In this document: positions 19,640 through 32,961 of the stretch, in pieces
Numbering within the stretch: the first letter of the stretch is position 1
Layout: every line of letters begins with the position of its first letter
Assembly (NCBI GenBank): GCA_037074705.1
Contig: CM073593.1
Span: 8,685,001 to 8,749,000 of the forward strand
Length of the DNA stretch: 64,000 nucleotides
From: Zhengitettix transpicula
Taxonomy: Eukaryota > Arthropoda > Insecta > Orthoptera > Tetrigidae
Direction of reading: 5' to 3'
Translations under genes and position numbers: made by a program
The notes under the pieces: model-generated
Database searches by the model: none
Told to the model about the DNA's origin: nothing
Seen by the model: the letters and a program-made list of their open reading frames with translations, nothing else

Positions 19640-22600
19640 GTAAATTTTCATTTTAATGAAGTATGTTTGTTTGTATATTTGCAGAGACTTGATAGAAATT
19701 TAAATGAGTGGACAAATTGCAACAAATTTTGTACACATTTTCTTAAAATACCAGAAAAACACTGTAAGGACACCCTAGCAAAAAGGCGGATATCCACGGT
19801 TATGGATGTCACTGAGTTTAATTATGACATTTAATTTGCGATTTAATGTCGGGGTTGAAAATTTTCAAACCTGTTAAACGGTCGATATTTGTCTGGAATA
19901 AATAATTGTTGGGGTGAATGACGTTGATACTATTTCTACCGATGTTCTGTGTGTAAAATTTCAATTCCTTTCTGCGAGGGGAGCACTCTTACAGGTGGGG
20001 GAGGAAACAGCCGATATTTGATTCGGATAAATATTTTAGGGGTCAAAGAGATTGATAGGAGAACCATTAGGAGTGAGATTGGAGGGACGTTTCAGGAAAA
20101 TAAGGCGAATACAACAGAGATTAGAGTCAAATCCAGTGTTATGGATTTCGCTGAGTTTAATTATGACATTCAATTGGCCACTTAACCCCCAGAGACGGGA
20201 ATGAAAATTTTGAAACAGGCAATCACGGCCGATATTAGCGTTAAATAAATAGTTTTCAGGGTTAATTAGATTGATATTATTACGACCGATGTTTTGTGTA
20301 AAATTTCAACTGAGAAAGGGCACAGTTATGGGAAGCGATGGAGGAGAGTTACAAGAAAATAACGCGAAAACAACCAACATTCGAGAGTCAAATCGTGTTT
20401 ATGGATGTCGCTGAGTTTATTTATGGCAATCTGGGGAACGTGGTGGGGGTGGACTTGGGTGGAGGGGTTGGACAGATGTGGGCTGGGGTTCACGTCAAAG
20501 ACGGTAGATCTTGTGTGGAATAAATATTTGTCGGGGTCAATCTAATTTATAGTATTTCTCCCGATGTTGTTTGTGTATAATTTCAACCCCTTTTGGCATG
20601 GTAAAGGAGCACGCTTAGGAATGAGGGTGAATATAATTTTCATCCCCTACACCCTGAGAAAATGGCACCCTTTAGGGTTAGGGGTGGAGAATACAAATCT
20701 ACACCGGTGGAGCAAATTTCACCAAATTTCGTACACGTGTTCTTTACGAACAGGAAACAAACACTGTTGGGGTAAGACGCGACTACCACCCCAGAAGTGG
20801 GGGTGATAATATTTAAACATGCTAAGACAGTCGATATTTCAGTCGGATAAATATTTTTAGAGGTCAAAGATATTGAAAGTGTCTCTACCGATGTTATATT
20901 AATATAATTTTCATCCTCTACATCCTGGGAAAAGAGCACCCTTAGAGTTTGTGGTGGAGAATTCAACTCTACACCTGTGGAGCAATATTCACCTAATTTC
21001 GTACACGTGTTCTTTACTACCAGGAAACAAACACTGTCGGGGTGAGACGCGACTTCCATTCCCAGAAGCGGGGGTGGTCGGGGTGAAAATATTTCAACAT
21101 GCTAAAACAATCGATATTTCAGTCGGATAAATATTTTTAGGGGTCACAGATATTGATAGTGTTTCTACCGATGTTATCTGAATATAATAATCCCCTACGC
21201 CCTGGGAAAAGGGCACCCTTATGGTTTGGGGTGGAGATGCTTTACAGGAAAATAACGCGAATACAACCGATATTGGAGTCAAATCGAAGGTTATGGATGT
21301 CACTGAGTTTAGTTATGACACTCAACTTGGCATTTACCCCTCTGATGCAGGGGTAGGACGGTAAAAATTTTGGAACATGCATACACAGCACGTACTTGCG
21401 TTGAATAAATATATTTCAGGGTTAATTATATTGATTGTTTTTCTACTGTTGTTCTATGTGTATAATTTCAACCCCTTTTCGGCATGCTAGAGGAGCACCC
21501 ATAAGTGTGGAGGGTGAGGGTGTTTCGTATAATTAACGCCAAATCAACCGAGATTCGAGTAAAATGGGGGTTATGGATGTTTCTGTGACTTTTTATAACA
21601 AACTGACAAACGCAGGGGGGGGGGTGGAAATTGGCGGTAATGAGAGGGGATGGGCGGGGAGAATAAATTTTCAAACATGTTCACCGGCCGATTTTTGCGT
21701 TGAATCAATATAATTCGGGATGAATAGCATTCATAAAATTTCACTGCATGTTATCTATGTATAATTACAACTTATTTTAGGCATGGGAGTGGACCACCTT
21801 AAGGGTTCGGGGTGGAGTGGCATTACATGAAATTACGCAAACTCATTAGAGTTTCGAGTCGAATCCAGAGTTATATCTGTGTTTAATTTTCAAACATGCT
21901 AAGCAGTCGATATTTGCGTCGAATAAATCTTTTTCTGGTGCACTGCGATTTGTTATATTTTTCTAAGTGTTCCATATATTTAACATAACCTGTTTCGAAA
22001 TTTGGAGTGGAACTCCCTTAAGGGTGGGAGTGGAGTTGATTTATTTAAAATTAACGGAAAAACAATAATCGAGATTGGACTCAAATCCAGGGTTATGGTT
22101 GTCAGTGAGTTTAATTATGATATTCAAATTGCCTTTTAAGTCCCCCAAGCAGGGGTCGGTAGGGGTGGAAATCTTCAAACTTGCTAATACGGACGATATT
22201 CGAGTCTGATAAATATTTTCCCGGTAAAAGTGATTAATAGTGTTTGTACCAATGTCTGTCAGTAAAATTTCGACATTTTACGGCAATGGGAAAGGAGCAC
22301 CCTAAGGATGGAGTGGAGGAATGTTACAAGAAAATAACTGGAATACAACCGAGTTTGGAGTCAAAACCAGAGTTATGGATAACGCTGAGTTTAATTACGA
22401 CTTTAAACTAGCAATTAACCTCCCAGGGACGGGGGTGGTCGTGGTGGAAATTGTCAAACATGTTAATCTACCGATATTTTTCGGGATCAATGAGATTCAT
22501 AAAATTTCTCTATTCTCTGAGTATAGCTTAAACCCCTTTCGGGCTTATCAGTAGAGCACTTTTAGGGGTGGGGTGGAGGAACGCTACAATAAAATAACGC

Positions 22601-25106
22601 GAATATAACCGAGATTGGAGTCAAATACAGGGTTATGGATGTCGCAGAGTTTAATTATGATATTTAATTGGCCATCTAACACCAAAGGGCAGGGGTGGAC
22701 CGGGCATGCAAATTATCTAACATGGATATTTGCGTAGAAAAATTATTTTTAAGGGATAATCCAATTATAGTATTTCCACCCATTTTATGTTTGTAAAGTT
22801 TCAACCTCTAGCGACATGAGTGATAACACGCTTACGGGTGGGTGTGGAGGTGAGATACCGGAAAATAACGCTAATACAACCGACATTCTATTCAAATCGA
22901 AGATAGTGGATGTTCCTGAGTTCATATATGGAAATCTGAGCAACCCGTGGTGGTAGACTGGGGTGGCAGAAGTTGGGCAAAGGTAGGTGGGATGTAGAAA
23001 TGTTAAAATAAGTAAAGCTCCGAATTTCATGCCGAATAAATATATTTCGGGAACAATGAGATTATTAAAATTTCTCTACACGTTCTCGGTATTTAATTTG
23101 AACACATTTCGGGCTTGGGAGGGAACTCACTTTAGCGGTGAAGGACAGCGGGAGTTACAAATCAAATACGCAAATAAAACAGATTAGAGTCAAATACAGG
23201 GTTATGAACGTCGCTGAGTTTAATTATGATATTCAATTGGCCATTTAGCCCCCAGGGACGGGGTGGATGGGGTGGACGGGGGTGAAATTTTTATAACATG
23301 TTAAACGGTCGATATTTTCATCAAGTAATTAATTGTAAAGGTCAATGACATTGATAATATATATGCCGATGTTGTTTGTAAAATATATCCCCTTTCGGTA
23401 TTAGAGGGAAGCACACATAGGGGAGGGGGTGGAAACGTCAAACATGCTAAAACAGTCGATATTTAGGCAGATAAATATTTTTAGGGATCGAAGAAACAGT
23501 GTTTCAACCGATGTTATCTGAGATGATATTCAATTACCCATTTAATCACCTGGGATGGGAATCGACGGGGTGGCATTTTTCAAATATGTTGAATCATCGA
23601 TATTAGCGTAGATAAATAAATGCCAGGGCCAATCACGTTGATAGAATTTCTACCGATGTTGTTTGTAGGCATGATAGGGGTGGGGTGGAAGGGATTTACA
23701 ATAAAATAACGGGAAAACAACCGGGATTCGCGTCAAATCGAAGGTAATGGATGTCGTTGAATTTATTTATGACAATCTGGGCAACGCGCGGGTATCGACT
23801 TGGTTGGGATGAGTTGACCGGCCGATTTTTCCGTCTATTAAATATATTTCGGGATCAATTAACTTAATAAAATTTATCTACATGTTGCACGTGTATTATT
23901 TCAACATTTTTCGGGATTGGGAATGGAGTACGCCTTAAGGGTGGGGGTTGAGCGGAATTACATTATAATGATGCAAAAACAATCGACATTGGAGTCGAAT
24001 CCACGGTCATGGATGTAAATGAGTTTAATTATTACATTCAACTAACCGATTAACTGCCCCAAGGAAGGTTAGGCGGGGGTGTAAATTTTTTTAAACATGT
24101 TAAACGGTTGATTTTTGTAGCGAATAAATATTTGTCGGGGACAATGTCACTGATAATATTTTTACCGATTTTGCTTTTAATTTCAACCCCTTGACACACG
24201 TGAAAAATCACAATTAGGAGTGGGGGTGGAGGTGGAGGGGCGTTACTTGAAAATAACGTGAATAAATCCCAGATTGGAGATATTTATGACAACGTGGGAA
24301 ATGCTCGGGGGTTAGCGGTGGTGTGCAGGGGTGTGAGGGGCTTGGCGGAGTTGGGCGGCGGAATATATTTTCAAACAAGTTAACCGGCTGATATTTACTT
24401 CGAATAAATATATTTCGGCATCAATAAGATTCATAAAATTTCTCTACATGTTCTCTGTGTATAATTTCAACCCCTTTCGAGCTTGGGATGGGTGCACCTT
24501 TAAGTGTGGGCGTGGAGTAGCATTACATAAAAGGAAAACAGAAACTATCGAGATTCGAGTCGAATCCGGGGTTATAGTTGTCACTGAGTTTAATTATGAC
24601 ATTCAACTTGCCGTTTATGTCCTTCAAGCGCGAGTTTTCGGGGGTGGAAATTTTCAAACATGTTTATGGTCGATATTTGCGTTAAATAATTACTTCCTGG
24701 GGTTAATGACTTTGATAGTTTTTATACCGATTTGTTTGTGTATAATTTCAATCCCTGTGAGGGAAGCAAGCTTAGGGGTGGGGTGGAGGTACGTTAAATA
24801 ATGCGACGGGTGGGGGAGGTGGAGAGAGGGGGTAGAAATTTTTAGACAATGTAATCGGCCGATTTTTGCGTGGAATAAATTCTTTTTGATTATCGCACAT
24901 TTATGGGGGTGGTCATCTTCTAACATGTAAAAACGACCGATATATTTGGTCAATGACTTCAACCCCTTTCGGCATGGGAGGTGAGCACATTTAGGGATAG
25001 GGTTCGAGGAGCGTTACATAAAAATATCGCAAAAGCAACCGAAATTGGAGTCATATGGGGGGTTATAGATAAATGACATATCGGGCAACGCCGAGCACCC
25101 AGCTAG
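19640..25106 (+). mobile_element. Helitron-like element expanded into a ~270-bp tandem array
   Basis: The 3' end (25081-25106) is TCGG-loop-CCGA then CACCCAGCTAG and host T, equivalent to the end at 15075. The interior repeats a unit of about 260-340 bp (GGTTATGGATGTC.CTGAG near 19801, 20141, 20400, 21294, 21572, 22096, 22374, 22631, 22905, 23201, 23747, 24007, 24571). Two copies of the element head (TACACCNGTGGAGCAA...) occur inside it at about 20700 and 20970. Many short frames are chance. There is no transposase. Confidence 0.7.
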
Positions 25107-25329
25107 TAATATATCAAATTCACGGCTAGGATATAATAAGACAGAGGGTTATGTGAAAATATATCACACCTCTGGCTTATACAATGGGTTCAGGTATTTT
25201 TCAAGTTGAAAATTATGTAAATACATCTTGTGGTAGCTTATGCTTATGTTTTTTATGGGTTTTTTGTTCGAGTTTTAATTTCGTTGCACTTTTACACTTC
25301 ACTATATTTTTGAGGAAGTTACTGGTTTC

Positions 25330-27782
25330 CCTGTGGATGTAGTTTGTTATTAGTGGAACTCTTGATGTATTTGACTGTTTCGTATGAACCACGGGCTGTT
25401 AATTGCGTTACGTAGCACATTATTCTGCATGGTTTGAACTTTCTTGAGCGAACTTGTAGGTCCGTTGCTCCAAGCTGGGCAGGCGTATGTAAGAATGGGT
25501 AGGAGAATCCATTTATAAATTAGGAGCGAGGATTCAACTCGAAGATGAGATTTTCGGTGGATCAGGGGGTAGAGTCTTGCGTAATTTTTTTTATGAATGT
25601 GGTATCTCCAATTGAGTTTTGCATTTAGGTGGACCCCTAGATACTTTATAGCTGAGTCATTTGGATTCCAAGATATTTCATTATTGTATAGTCGGAGTGT
25701 CGGTAGTTGAGTGTGGCGCTTCAGTGTGAACATCTTTGCTTGGCATTTAGTATGTGTTGATTTTTATTTATCATTTTTTATACCAATCACACGTTACATT
25801 AATTGCATTTTGGAGGTGTTGAACTATAGTTTCTATTTTGGCGCTCTGTGCTAGTATCGCGTTGAGTCGTTCACTGTGAGCACATCGTGTACGTAGAGGT
25901 TGAACAAGACTGGTCCCAATAGGCTCCCTTGGGGAACTCCTGCTTTTGTTGTTTTGATGCTAGATAGTGATGCGTTGATCCTTACTCTGAGCGTCCTGTC
26001 GGTCAGGAAGGATTCTCTGGTTTTTATTATGTAATCCGGAATGTTTAATCATTTTATACAAGAGTCCTTCCAGCCAAATCTTGTCGAAGGCTCTTTCCAG
26101 ATCTAGAAAGACTGCTGCAGTATATTTCATCTCTTCAAATCCCTTTTCAATCATCTTTGTTATTCTGATGAGTTGGTGAGTAGTCGAGTGTGACTTTCTG
26201 AACCCAAACTGATGAGATGGTATAAGTTCATGTTCGTGTATGTATTCTTGCAGTCTAGTGAGGATCACCTTCTCTAGTAGCTAGGATGAAGTGGATGGCT
26301 TATGGGTCTGTAGCTACCAGGGTCATATTTGTTCTTGCCAGTTTTGTAGATTGGTAAGACGTTTGCTGTTCTCCATGCCAGAGGAAAGTATCCAAGTCTT
26401 ATACAACCATTATAAATTGAGGTTAATAGTTTACAGCTTTCTTTGATAACTTTTTCAATATTTCGTTGGTTATCAGGTCTGGCCCAGGGGTCTTCCGTTT
26501 AGGCATTCGCTGTATATATAGCTGGATTTCTTGGGTAGACGCGGTGATATTTCCATGGCTTCCCGCCTGTGAAATTCAGCTAGGGTGGTTTCTATTTCGG
26601 TAGCAAGTACAGGTTCGTCTTCGTCTGCATTTGTTGTAAACACGTTTTCCAGGTGCGTGGCCAATGTTTCTGTTTCTTATATCGTGTTGTTGACTATTAG
26701 TGGGTAGATTATGCTAGGTTGTCTCCGGTGCCTCTTGGTTGCCTTCCTCATGGTTGAGTATTTCTTCTAAGTATCTGTTATATATTGTTATTCGGATTTC
26801 ATCCAGCTCTTGTTTAACCAAATGGTTTAATCTATTATATAGTGTTTTATAGTAAGGTAACCTGGTCCTTTCTCATTCTTTAGTGTTTTTAGTTTAATTA
26901 TATGGTCAGGTGTTAGGTTATACAATTTGGTAGTTCTTGGTTTTCTTGGTATTGTTTTTTCCTTCTCTCTTTTTTTGTATTACAGTCGTACATTTCATTA
27001 TTGCAGCGTCAATGTTTGTTGTATTCTGGAGTGATCCAGTCCAATTGAGTTTTTGGTCGAGCACTTTTTGGAACGTTTTCCAGTCAGTTATGCCATCAAC
27101 CAATCTCGGAGCAGGAACATCATAAAATGACATAATTACAGGTAGTTGGTAAGAATCTAGTTCGTTTGTTACAGTTTGTTGTATTGTTGTTTTCAAATTC
27201 CTGTGCAAGACAACGTCTAAGATGATCGGGTTGATGGTCAGCCCTGAACGGGTAGTAGGTATATTCATTTGGAGCCGATAAAAGTATTCAATGCTCTGTC
27301 ATTATCTTAAACCCTCATTGTTATTAGCTCGGCAACCCCAAATAGTATTTTTTGCGTTTAGATCACCTAATAACATTATTCAGTCTGTTCTGTCGAATAA
27401 TTGTTATATTACGTGGTCTAATAATGTTTTATTAGGTTGTTTTCATGCGGCTATTAGTTTTAGTGAGTTATTGTTTTCCATGTATAGTTGTATTGAAACC
27501 GTTTCTAGATTGTCGGTATCGCCAAGTTGAAGAGGGTGATGTTTTCGCTTTCTTTTTATTATAATCTCCACCCCCCCCCTAAAGCCTTACCCACTTCCCT
27601 GTGTACTTGCTATCCAGGAATACGTAAAGCTTCAGCATTAATTAGGTGCGTTTCAGATACGCAAAATCTATATCATAGAATGTTAAGAATTCGATAAAAA
27701 TGGATCTTTGTTTCTTAAGGCCATTGGCATTCCAATTGGTCAATGTTATTTCAAAGATTATTTGCTGATTATTTAGATCCAT
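25330..27782 (-). pseudogene. Jockey-like LINE ORF2, degenerate
   Basis: Read downwards from an ATG at 27782. An endonuclease start (LTNWNANGLKK) comes first. The endonuclease end follows at 27268-26918, where the usual SDH is lost (LDSYQLPVIM). Next are reverse transcriptase blocks QFGFRKSHSTTHQL and AAVFLDLERAFDKIWLEGL (26268-25960), then GVPQGSLLGPVLFNLY (about 25930-25880). The catalytic ADD block is deleted. The tail at 25733-25350 has LGVHLNAKLNW and ILTYACPAWSN. There are several frameshifts and deletions. Confidence 0.82.
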
Positions 27783-28290
27783 TCCATGTGAATGCATAAT
27801 AAATGAAAATAATGTAATTTTCGTATTTCAGTTAATGTAATCTCGCTCAAACTGTACTTGTTTGCTCTCAGAATCGGTCACATTATATTAAACTTTTCTT
27901 ACTCAGCACCAACATTTAATGCATCTTTTTTAACATTCCGGAGGGTTAACTGATGAGGATGCTTCATGGTTCTTATAGCGCATCGTATCTTATCACTAAT
28001 ATTTCTTTGTGATACTATTTAAGTGTAATCTCTGATCAAAGGTATCTTTGATAATCAGTAATGTATTTGGGTTTCGATAAACATTTTGGGTACTAAAGTT
28101 AAGCTGGAAGTTGGCATGTTAGTTCGTGAATTAAAATAAGAAATCGATATGTATTTGCCTCCCTTCACCTGTGTAAATGAAAAACTTTCTAATAGTCTAT
28201 TTTTTAAGTTCTGCCAATTACTGGATTCTCTATCTTATCACTTTTGCTGTAGATAGCTGCTAATCTTGAGCAATAAAGTATGCAGTTATA
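27783..28290. promoter_or_regulatory. Upstream region of glycerate kinase
   Basis: AT-rich, with no TATA box that I would commit to. It must include the promoter and leader of the downstream gene. Confidence 0.3.
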
Positions 28291-29868
28291 ATGCTGAAGC
28301 TTCTAAGCCCGATTATTATATTTCGCTTTAAATTAAGATTCTTCGGAAGTGCTTCAAAATCCTTCAACGAAATGACTCAAATATCCGAAACTAGGTTAAA
28401 TATGAAACGTATATTTGCAGCAGCTACTAATTCAGTAATTCCTAGTAAGTTGGTACGAAATAATTTAAAAATATATGCTGGTACCAATCTTGAAGTTGCC
28501 GGAAAGCAGTACACGTTGAACAAAAATTGCTACATTATCGGATTTGGGAAGGCTGTTCTGGGAATGGCTGTAGAGCTAGAAAGGTTACTTGGAGATCATC
28601 TGATCGGTGGTGTTCTTAGCGTTCCCGTAGGTATTATGGGTACTATGAAACATATTCCTGAATTTTTACCAATTAAAAGTACAAAACTAAAAATTATAGA
28701 AGGTGCTAAAAACAATTTACCAGATCAAATGTCACATAATGCCACCAAACAGATAGAAACATTAATTACAAGTTTGTCCAAAGATACATTTCTCATAGTT
28801 CTCATATCTGGTGGTGGATCAGCTCTATTACCATCTCCAATTTCAGGAATTACTTTAGAAGATAAAGGCCTTGTCATCCAACTATTAAATTCTGCAGGAG
28901 CAAATATTTTGGAATTGAATTGTGTAAGGAAAAAGTTGTCTACTTTGAAAGGAGGTGGACTAGTGAAATTAGCCAGTTCAAATAATATTTTATCATTGAT
29001 TTTATCAGATGTAGTTGGAGATGATTTGAATTATATTGCAAGTGGTCCAACTGTTTTTAACACTGATGCTCCAGATGCAGCACTTAAAATAATTCAGGCA
29101 TACAATTTATTTGATAAAATCCCAGACTCTGTTAAAGCTTCCTTATCTCAACACAGGTTTCAGGAAAAGGCACAATTTTCCAAGGTGCATAATTTAATTG
29201 TAGGCAGTAATTCAATAGCTCTCCAATTTGCCAAAAGTGAAGTGGTTAAAGATAATTACTTTCCACTTATTATGTCATCAAAAATTTTGAATCCTGTTGC
29301 AGAAATTTCTGAAATCTATTGTTCTTTGGCTGTCAATATTTGTAAAGTCCTTAATGGTAATATGTCTATGAAGAAACTGACAAATTTCCTAACTAAAGTT
29401 TGTTCAGTTTTACAAACTGAACAGACTTTTGAGGAGGAACTGGTGACAGGAATTTACAAATTTAATGAATGTAAAGGGTTGTGTTTATTAGCTGGTGGTG
29501 AAACAACTGTTTTTATAAAGGGAAGTGGTTTAGGAGGCCGTAATCAAGAACTTGCATTAACATTTTCCAGTCAGATGCACAAAGCCATGGAAAATAATTC
29601 AGAGCTAAAAACATTTAATATAATGTTACTAAGTGCTGGCACTGATGGTATAGATGGACCTACAACTGCTGCTGGTGCTCTGGGTTACTCACAAATAATA
29701 GACTATGCTAATCAACAAGGCATCAATGCTGAGAACTATTTGTCCAACAATGATTCATACAACTTTTACTCCAGTTTATCAGATGGTGAGGACCTCATAG
29801 TAACAGGTCATACAGGAACAAATGTGATGGATATTCATATTATTACCATTGAAAAGATTGCAGAATGA
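28291..29868 (+). CDS. GLYCTK: Glycerate kinase (class II, MOFRL family)
   Basis: A complete 525-codon frame, close to the ~520 residues of animal glycerate kinases. The enzyme phosphorylates D-glycerate with ATP in serine and fructose breakdown. Residues 1-25 are basic and hydrophobic (LLSPIIIFRFKLRFF), a plausible mitochondrial presequence. Residues ~25-300 form the N-terminal domain, with LISGGGSALLPSP near 173, LSTLKGGGLVKLA and LSDVVGDDLNYIASGPT. The C-terminal MOFRL domain has GGETTV near 403, GLGGRNQELAL, SAGTDGIDGPTTAAGA near 449 and TGHTGTNVMD near 506. I see no frameshift and no intron. The first ATG is preferred; Met28 (NEMTQ) would give a form without the presequence. It faces oaf tail to tail. 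Confidence 0.95.
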   Translation: MLKLLSPIIIFRFKLRFFGSASKSFNEMTQISETRLNMKRIFAAATNSVIPSKLVRNNLKIYAGTNLEVAGKQYTLNKNCYIIGFGKAVLGMAVELERLLGDHLIGGVLSVPVGIMGTMKHIPEFLPIKSTKLKIIEGAKNNLPDQMSHNATKQIETLITSLSKDTFLIVLISGGGSALLPSPISGITLEDKGLVIQLLNSAGANILELNCVRKKLSTLKGGGLVKLASSNNILSLILSDVVGDDLNYIASGPTVFNTDAPDAALKIIQAYNLFDKIPDSVKASLSQHRFQEKAQFSKVHNLIVGSNSIALQFAKSEVVKDNYFPLIMSSKILNPVAEISEIYCSLAVNICKVLNGNMSMKKLTNFLTKVCSVLQTEQTFEEELVTGIYKFNECKGLCLLAGGETTVFIKGSGLGGRNQELALTFSSQMHKAMENNSELKTFNIMLLSAGTDGIDGPTTAAGALGYSQIIDYANQQGINAENYLSNNDSYNFYSSLSDGEDLIVTGHTGTNVMDIHIITIEKIAE

Positions 29869-30044
29869 TCCTTTTCAATTTTTTACCTAGTTATATGTTG
29901 ATGTAGCTCTAAAATGAACATTGTCAACCTTTTTTGCACAATTTTGGTGTTACTGGTAATGTCATGTTTCTGTAATCCCTTTTAATTTCTTGATGTGACA
30001 TGTGTATTGTTTCCCTTTATTTTTTATGCATAATACAAATGTAA

Positions 30045-30050
30045 AATAAA
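30045..30050 (+). promoter_or_regulatory. Polyadenylation signal of glycerate kinase
   Basis: AATAAA about 180 bp after the stop codon, followed by a T- and GT-rich stretch (GTGTGTGTTAAATTTTT). Confidence 0.6.
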
Positions 30051-30472
30051 GAAGTATGGAAAAGTGTGTGTTAAATTTTTACATTAATTCTACCATCTTA
30101 TTTTTATAAATAATATAATTTTTTACTATTTTGAATGTTTTCTCATCATGATAATTGCATTACAATATTTATTGGAATGAGATATATATTGAAAATTATT
30201 ATAAATAACTGATTGGTGCTATCAGAAAAATTACTTCCAAAGAATAAACGAATGAGATGGTTTTGAGAAATTTTGTGGCACTAAACCACAACTGTATAAC
30301 TAGTATTCTGACACACATTAATTAATGTATGAAGAAAGCCCTTGAAAATTAATTATGCCAAGAGATCAATCAGAAATCATTAGAACACAAACTACTACAT
30401 GCATGTGATATGAGAGGTAATGGTCGTCATAAAATATTTTCAAATCTCTCTCATTGGAAACGGTACAAGATA

Positions 30473-30625
30473 TGAAGAAAAAGTTCTCGGGTTTCCACCC
30501 GGGTATCAGCAATTTTGACGGCAGTGCATTTGGTTATCAAACCGTCGTGTTACCTGAGTGGAAACCCAAGAACTTTTTCTTCAAGAAATACACCGGGAAA
30601 GCCTTCAATCTTTGAGTATGAGATA
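30473..30625. repeat. Foldback related to Penelope-type ends
   Basis: Arms 30473-30505 and 30551-30583 pair at 30 of 33 positions (GAAGAAAAAGTTCT(C/T)GGGTT). The right arm runs on into ACACCGGGAAAGCCTTCAAT, the same end sequence as at 5640-5690 and, inverted, near 51050-51070. Confidence 0.6.
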
Positions 30626-32686
30626 TGATCCACTCTTTCCAAACATTGCTTAATTCATTAGCTTGCTTGTAGAGTTCAGATGTGTAATATATACTAGTTT
30701 CTGAGTTAACTCGGTACCTAAGACTGTTAAATACCTGCCCTTGAGCTCGTCCATTATTTTATATTTGAATATTGGTAGAATTACTTCTCAATACACTACA
30801 ACCAAACTTTATTCTTCAATTTATGTCCAGTTCAATCAAATTGTTGGTGCTTTGGCTCTTCTGAAGAAGAGCCTGTTTAATCTGATAGTCACTTTTTGTC
30901 TCAGTGCACAATTGTTAACCCTGCAGAAGTGTCCCAAAGCTAACTCATTACTTCTCTAATAATTTCAGGCAGCATCAACCTTTAACTAGATTCATTAATT
31001 ATTGCCATATGTTAACTCTTTGCTCTATTGATGTTCTGACAGCACCTGTCAACATCTTGTCTTTACATGTGACCCCATCTTAATAGTAAGAACCTAACTG
31101 CCATATGCTTAGCTTTATATTTGACCAAATGTATAAACCAGACATTTTAGCTTATCAATCAATCAACCCAGTCCTTCACCAATCCTTATTTTAACCAAAA
31201 TTCTGCACTCTCATGATATATTGTAGACAAAGAATCAATTTTAGAATTCTAGAATTGTATCAATTTTTTATACAAATGATACTAGATGAAGTGAAAAAAC
31301 AGTAACAAAATGTTTTATCATATAACTTCACTAATAAAGTGAAAATGATAAATGTTTGTCCCCATTTAAAACTGTTTGTGACCAAGTGTTCCTTAATTTA
31401 TTGAACTGTTTCCTGTCTTACTGGCATTACTTTTGTGGTTTTGATTGTAGTCTATAATTTTATAATGATATTATTTCCCAATTGAGACCAACTGGACAAT
31501 TTTCAGTTAAACAATCACAAGTGAAAAATGAAAAAATTAATCTACATATCTTTGACATCAATTAACAATAGAAAATATAATTTAGACTGAAATATCAAAA
31601 TAATACAAATTCTATTTTTTGCTAACAGATCACATTCCTAAACTTCATCACTTCAAAAAACCAAACATAGTTTATTCAATATAATCATGTTACATCTTAT
31701 TTAATAGTAAAATTTAATTTACATTCTGTTAACTTCTCCATTTTCAATATTTTTTATTTTATATACTTCGTTTTAGATACACTATGTTTTAGGAATCATG
31801 ATAAATATTCTATAATCAATCAACATCTCTTTTTATTAGCATACAAAATTGAGTATAAAAGTAATAGGTCATATTACACAAATCCATTTATGTACACAAA
31901 CACTTGTGGAAGTTTAGGATAACAAGTTAACATGCTCAGCTACTACATGTTTTATGTAGTAGAAAAGAAACAAGGCCGCAATATTGCTTAACCTTTCTTT
32001 ACTATACATATGATTTATAATTTATATGTACCATGTAATTTCTCACACCAGTTTAAAGCACAGCTTTCAATTAGGAGCTTTCATTAATTATTTTTTCAGG
32101 AGTAATATATGGACCTTATTTATGAATTGTAAAAATAGTAAATTACCATGATCACTGATGACAAAGTAAAATTAAATGTTTCCAGTGAAGATGGGAACAT
32201 CTCAGGTAATTGACAACTCCTCTACACAAACAAAGTTATTCTGCTCTTATTGCATCATGTTTTATGACAGACTTGTGATTTTATAAATCATCTGTCAATC
32301 TACACTTGATAAATTCTTGGCTTGTTAACTCCATGGTTAAACATTTTCAAAGATGTACTGAACACACTGAAATACAACAAGAATCAAATAAAACACTATG
32401 CTTCTATACATAAAGTGTAACTTACTTATTTAATGCATTAAGATTTCAAATTTTGAAAGTCGTATAACTTATTATCATGAATTTACTCATTTATGTACAA
32501 ATTTGATTTGATATAATACATATTTTTTTGTAATGATCAATCTGGTTACCAAAGTAAAACAAAGATAAACAGAAGAAGAAAAATTACTATTTTAACAAAG
32601 GAAACATACATTAATTCTGTCACCAAAAAAAATGAGCTTACCACAAGGAAGCTCTAGATGCCAGCCCAGCCAGCTACAGGCCTTGG
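30626..32686. other. Intergenic region between glycerate kinase and oaf
   Basis: AT-rich, and presumably holds the 3' untranslated region of oaf. No repeat family or open frame of note is seen. Confidence 0.4.
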
Positions 32687-32961
32687 TCATTCATCCCAAA
32701 GGCAGTACTGCTTGTGTTGCACAAAATAAGACAACAGACTGCACTTCCGACAGGTTTTTATACCACATCGATACGCTGCTTTTGTCGGATCTTTTCCTTT
32801 ACAGTATTTTAATCCACAAGGGTACCACCCCACACATAACTCTAAATGGCACATACAAGATCGCCAAGGATCAGCAGTTTCAAGGCATCGAGGTACAGGC
32901 ATATGGCTACCTTCAGGTGGAGACCTCGAAACAGCAGTTAACAAGGCTGACATGGAAACAC
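32687..32961 (-). CDS. oaf: oaf exon 5 (cysteine-rich C-terminus and stop)
   Basis: The acceptor is CTTCTATCAG, with phase 1 completing a Gly codon. It encodes GVSMSALLTAVSRSPPEG through the cysteine-rich block to CLWDE and TGA at 32689-32687. Confidence 0.93.

Noticed and set aside
19949..24801. Many short ORFs in the tandem array
   Set aside because: They fall in different frames of the same diverging repeat unit, with no shared protein.
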